NCBI GenBank assembly: GCA_015654675.1
Contig: JAATGM010000042.1
Span: forward strand, 124,001 to 188,000
Length of the DNA stretch: 64,000 nt
Direction: 5' to 3'
From: Planctomycetota bacterium
GTDB lineage: Bacteria; Planctomycetota; Phycisphaerae; UBA1845; UTPLA1
Position 1 is the first letter of the stretch. Every line of letters begins with the position of its first letter. This document shows, in pieces, positions 61,923-64,000 of this stretch. The notes below the pieces were generated by a model. That model did no database searches. It worked only from the letters and a program-made list of their open reading frames with translations, and was not told the origin of the DNA. Both the position numbers and the translations under genes were made by a program.

Positions 61923-63248
61923 CTACTCGCCCGTGCGGCGCAACCGCAGGTTCAGCTCCGTCAATCGGCGCTTGATCTCGTTCAACGAGGTCTGGCCGAA
62001 GTTGCGGGTGGCGAGCAGCTCCTGCTCGGTCCGTGAGCACAGCTCGCCAATGCTGGCAATATTCAGCCGCTGGAGGCATTTTCGTGAACGGACGGACAGC
62101 TCGAGCTCGGCGACGGGGCGGCTCAGCACTTCCGGATTGCCGGCCACGCCAAGCTGTCGCGGGTCGGGCCGAACCGCCACGCGCGGGGCCTCGGCGAGCT
62201 GGCCGAGGCGAAGGCCTTTGCTGGTCAGCATGGCCTTGATTTCATTCAGGGAGGTTTCGCCGAAGTTCTTGTAGGCCAGCAGTTCGGTCTCGCTGATTTT
62301 GAGCAGGTCGCCGAGACTGCGGATGTTCATCTTCTTGAGGCAGTTTCGAGCGCGGACCGAAAGTTCGAATTCGGTAATGGCGATGTCGAGCACGGCATTG
62401 CGGCGCTCGGACTCGCGCTCCTGGTCCTCGTCGATGATCATGGTGGTGGATGATTCGACGTCGCGCAGGAAGAGGCGGGCCCGGGCGTGATTGGGATCGA
62501 CGGCCAGCACGCGCTGGATGCAATTCAGGGCCTGATGGAACTCGCCAAGATCTTCGTAGACGACGGCGAGGTTGAGCAGGGCGTTGGCGAAAACCACCGG
62601 GAGCTCCGCGGCCTTGCGATACAGCTCGAGGGCGCGTTGATCATCGCCGTGAAGGTCGCTGACGAAGGCGAGCCGAAACACGTAGCGACCGTTCTGCGGG
62701 TCGAGCTCGACGGCTTTTTCGTAGGCGGTAATGGCCGCCTCGATGCTGCCGGCGGCCTCGGCGCGGCGACCGTTGACGAAATGCCAGACGGCCGAGCCGG
62801 AGCCGGCGCGGGCGTGCTTGTCGACCAGCGAAGCGGCGCCGGCGGCATCGCCCTTGACGAGCAGGGTTTCGGCCTGCTCGCACGAGCATTCGAGATCGTC
62901 CCACCCGCCCGATCGGGCACGATCGAACGCGGCGATGGCGTCGTCATAGCGGCCCAGCTCGCGGAGACTGCGGGCGAGATAGAAGTCTCGCTGGCCGGAC
63001 GGCTTGGCTTTGGCGAAGGCGTCGGCCGCGGCGCGGTGATGGCCGAGGAGCTGCTGGCAGATGCCGAGCTTGAGTGCGGCGGATTTGTCGTCGCCGGAAG
63101 CGGCATCGCGTTCGAGCTGATTGATCTGCGATTTGAACTGTTCACAGGAATCGGAGCCGATGAAAGCGCCGCGCTGAATGGCGTCGCAGGCCTGTCGATC
63201 CCAGGTTTCCTGATTGAGAAGCGAAGAAAGATCAGTTGTGGTCTGCAT
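61923..63248 (-). CDS. TPR protein with two RNA-polymerase alpha-CTD-like domains
   Basis: 441 residues. The first 280 residues are TPR repeats (such as AFAKAKPSGQRDFYLARSLRELGRYDDAIAAFDRA). Two alpha-CTD-like domains follow: ELSVRARNCLKKMNIRSLGD...NFGETSLNEIKAML and ELSVRSRKCLQRLNIASIGE...NFGQTSLNEIKRRL. In E. coli alpha-CTD the matching segments bind UP-element DNA and activators; the DNA-contact Arg is kept in both copies, Asn and Lys contacts are partly changed. No RNA polymerase alpha N-domain is present. It could tether TPR partners to promoters or regulators. Confidence 0.9.
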   Translation of the reverse strand: MQTTTDLSSLLNQETWDRQACDAIQRGAFIGSDSCEQFKSQINQLERDAASGDDKSAALKLGICQQLLGHHRAAADAFAKAKPSGQRDFYLARSLRELGRYDDAIAAFDRARSGGWDDLECSCEQAETLLVKGDAAGAASLVDKHARAGSGSAVWHFVNGRRAEAAGSIEAAITAYEKAVELDPQNGRYVFRLAFVSDLHGDDQRALELYRKAAELPVVFANALLNLAVVYEDLGEFHQALNCIQRVLAVDPNHARARLFLRDVESSTTMIIDEDQERESERRNAVLDIAITEFELSVRARNCLKKMNIRSLGDLLKISETELLAYKNFGETSLNEIKAMLTSKGLRLGQLAEAPRVAVRPDPRQLGVAGNPEVLSRPVAELELSVRSRKCLQRLNIASIGELCSRTEQELLATRNFGQTSLNEIKRRLTELNLRLRRTGE

Positions 63249-63617
63249 GGAGCGAAGGTACCTCCCAAATGTTTGCGCACGAGTTCAATCTGTGAAACCC
63301 GTGAGCGGGGCGAAAGAATCGGTGTCGGGCCGTTGGCGGCGAACCGAGCATTGTAGGGTTGATCAAAACGGTTGCAAGTCGGGCCGGGGCCGGTCGATAA
63401 CCTGCTGGGTGGCAAAGGCTTCCGCAGCCGGGTCGCGGAGCGGTTCCGGGCGTATCAGGCATGAGCAAACGGGCCGACGGCCAGCACTGAATAAGTTGAA
63501 GCGCCGACGCGCGGTCGCCATCGTCGCTATGGTCAGTTCGCACCCGGACGGGGTAATCTTGTCGAATGGCCCACTATCGTCGCACCACTCGACGCGCGCG
63601 GTCATGAGGTACTGAGC
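63249..63617. promoter_or_regulatory. Divergent intergenic region before cdaA
   Basis: 369 bases between the divergent TPR/alpha-CTD gene and cdaA. It should hold both promoters. GAGG lies eight bases before the cdaA TTG start. I see no gene with coding character and no clear repeat. Confidence 0.4.
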
Positions 63618-64000
63618 TTGGCTGAGGGTTTGCGATCGCTGTTCGAGCGGCTGGCTCATCCGGATTGGCGGCTGTTCTCGGCCGCGCTCGAGTTGCTGCT
63701 CATCGGCACAGTCGTGCACTTCGTGCTCGTGTTTCTGCGCGGTACGCGCGGGGAGCGGTTGTTTCGCGGCGTCGCGCTGGTCTTGCTGGTGGCGACGGCG
63801 ATCGTCAGCGTTCTGGCGGATCAGCTTGAGCTGGACCGGATCAAGGTGCTTTACCCGCCGTTTCTGGTGGGCATGCTGCTGGTGGCGCTGCTGGCGTTTC
63901 AGCCCGAGCTGCGGCGGGCGCTGATTCGACTGGGGGCGACACGGCTGCTGGGAAACCTGTCGGGAGAGACTGAGCGCGTCATCGATTGCGTGGTGGAGTG
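63618..64000 (+). CDS. cdaA: Diadenylate cyclase CdaA, N-terminal part (cut by window edge)
   Basis: The first 127 residues from a TTG with GAGG eight bases upstream. Three hydrophobic helices (LELLLIGTVVHFVLVFL, VALVLLVATAIVSVLA, FLVGMLLVALLAF) are followed by the CdaA-typical FQPELRRALIRLGATRLL linker. The catalytic DAC domain with DGA and RHR motifs lies beyond the window. CdaA makes c-di-AMP, a regulator of potassium and osmotic balance. glmM/cdaR neighbours cannot be seen. Confidence 0.88.
   Translation, partial: MAEGLRSLFERLAHPDWRLFSAALELLLIGTVVHFVLVFLRGTRGERLFRGVALVLLVATAIVSVLADQLELDRIKVLYPPFLVGMLLVALLAFQPELRRALIRLGATRLLGNLSGETERVIDCVVE

Overview
The window is high-GC bacterial chromosome, most likely from a Planctomycetota lineage (Phycisphaerae-like). 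Reasons: a DUF1571 protein, TPR repeats fused to RNA-polymerase alpha-CTD-like domains, many secreted proteins with dockerin-like Ca-binding repeats, many small lipoproteins, an anti-sigma-less ECF sigma factor, and GGTGCGTGC/GCACGCACC and CCCTCACC-type palindromic repeats. This is inference from gene content; there is no rRNA gene here to settle it.

Layout. 0-14.4 kb: a CAP-domain lipoprotein, purH, a small inverted-repeat element carrying a four-helix-bundle gene, a MacAB-like efflux operon ending in a CBM9-like protein, an esterase-like lipoprotein, prpB, tRNA-Glu, a methyltransferase, a RidA-family protein, a 6-TM ion channel, two proteins of unknown function, tRNA-Arg and an ECF sigma factor. 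14.7-25.2 kb: a 2046-residue secreted RHS/YD-repeat protein with a nuclease-like C-terminal tip, its probable immunity gene, then a loose island of small unknown genes, a gene remnant, solo repeats and a 607-bp gap with clustered TTATCAC motifs. 25.2-42 kb: a palindrome array, a secreted metalloprotease, a TlpA-like gene with an in-frame UGA at the redox motif (probable selenoprotein), lpdA, nadD, DUF1571, rsmE, a DUF2723 membrane protein, a UvrC-like protein, and a three-gene cluster of exported fibre-like, dockerin-like and collagen-like proteins. 42-64 kb: housekeeping and envelope genes: cdsA, a PhoH ATPase, an AraC/GyrI-type regulator, groES-groEL, tRNA-His, an IlvC homologue, tRNA-Ala, an AAA ATPase, a second metalloprotease, aroC, an AsmA-like protein, an alkaline-phosphatase-family lipoprotein, a GH113-like protein, an SGNH hydrolase, a SpoIID-domain protein, the TPR/alpha-CTD protein and the start of cdaA.

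Most interesting signals: (1) the 31-bp perfect inverted repeat around the four-helix-bundle gene, with a solo relative 21 kb away, both placed at stop codons; (2) the UGA/Cys redox motif with a SECIS-like hairpin; (3) a change of + strand composition from C-rich to G-rich near 20.2-22.5 kb that does not follow gene direction, next to five TTATCAC motifs and one near-consensus DnaA box, which suggests a replication origin; (4) the RHS toxin/immunity locus and its trailing gene graveyard. All start sites and functions are from reading the sequence; no search was run.
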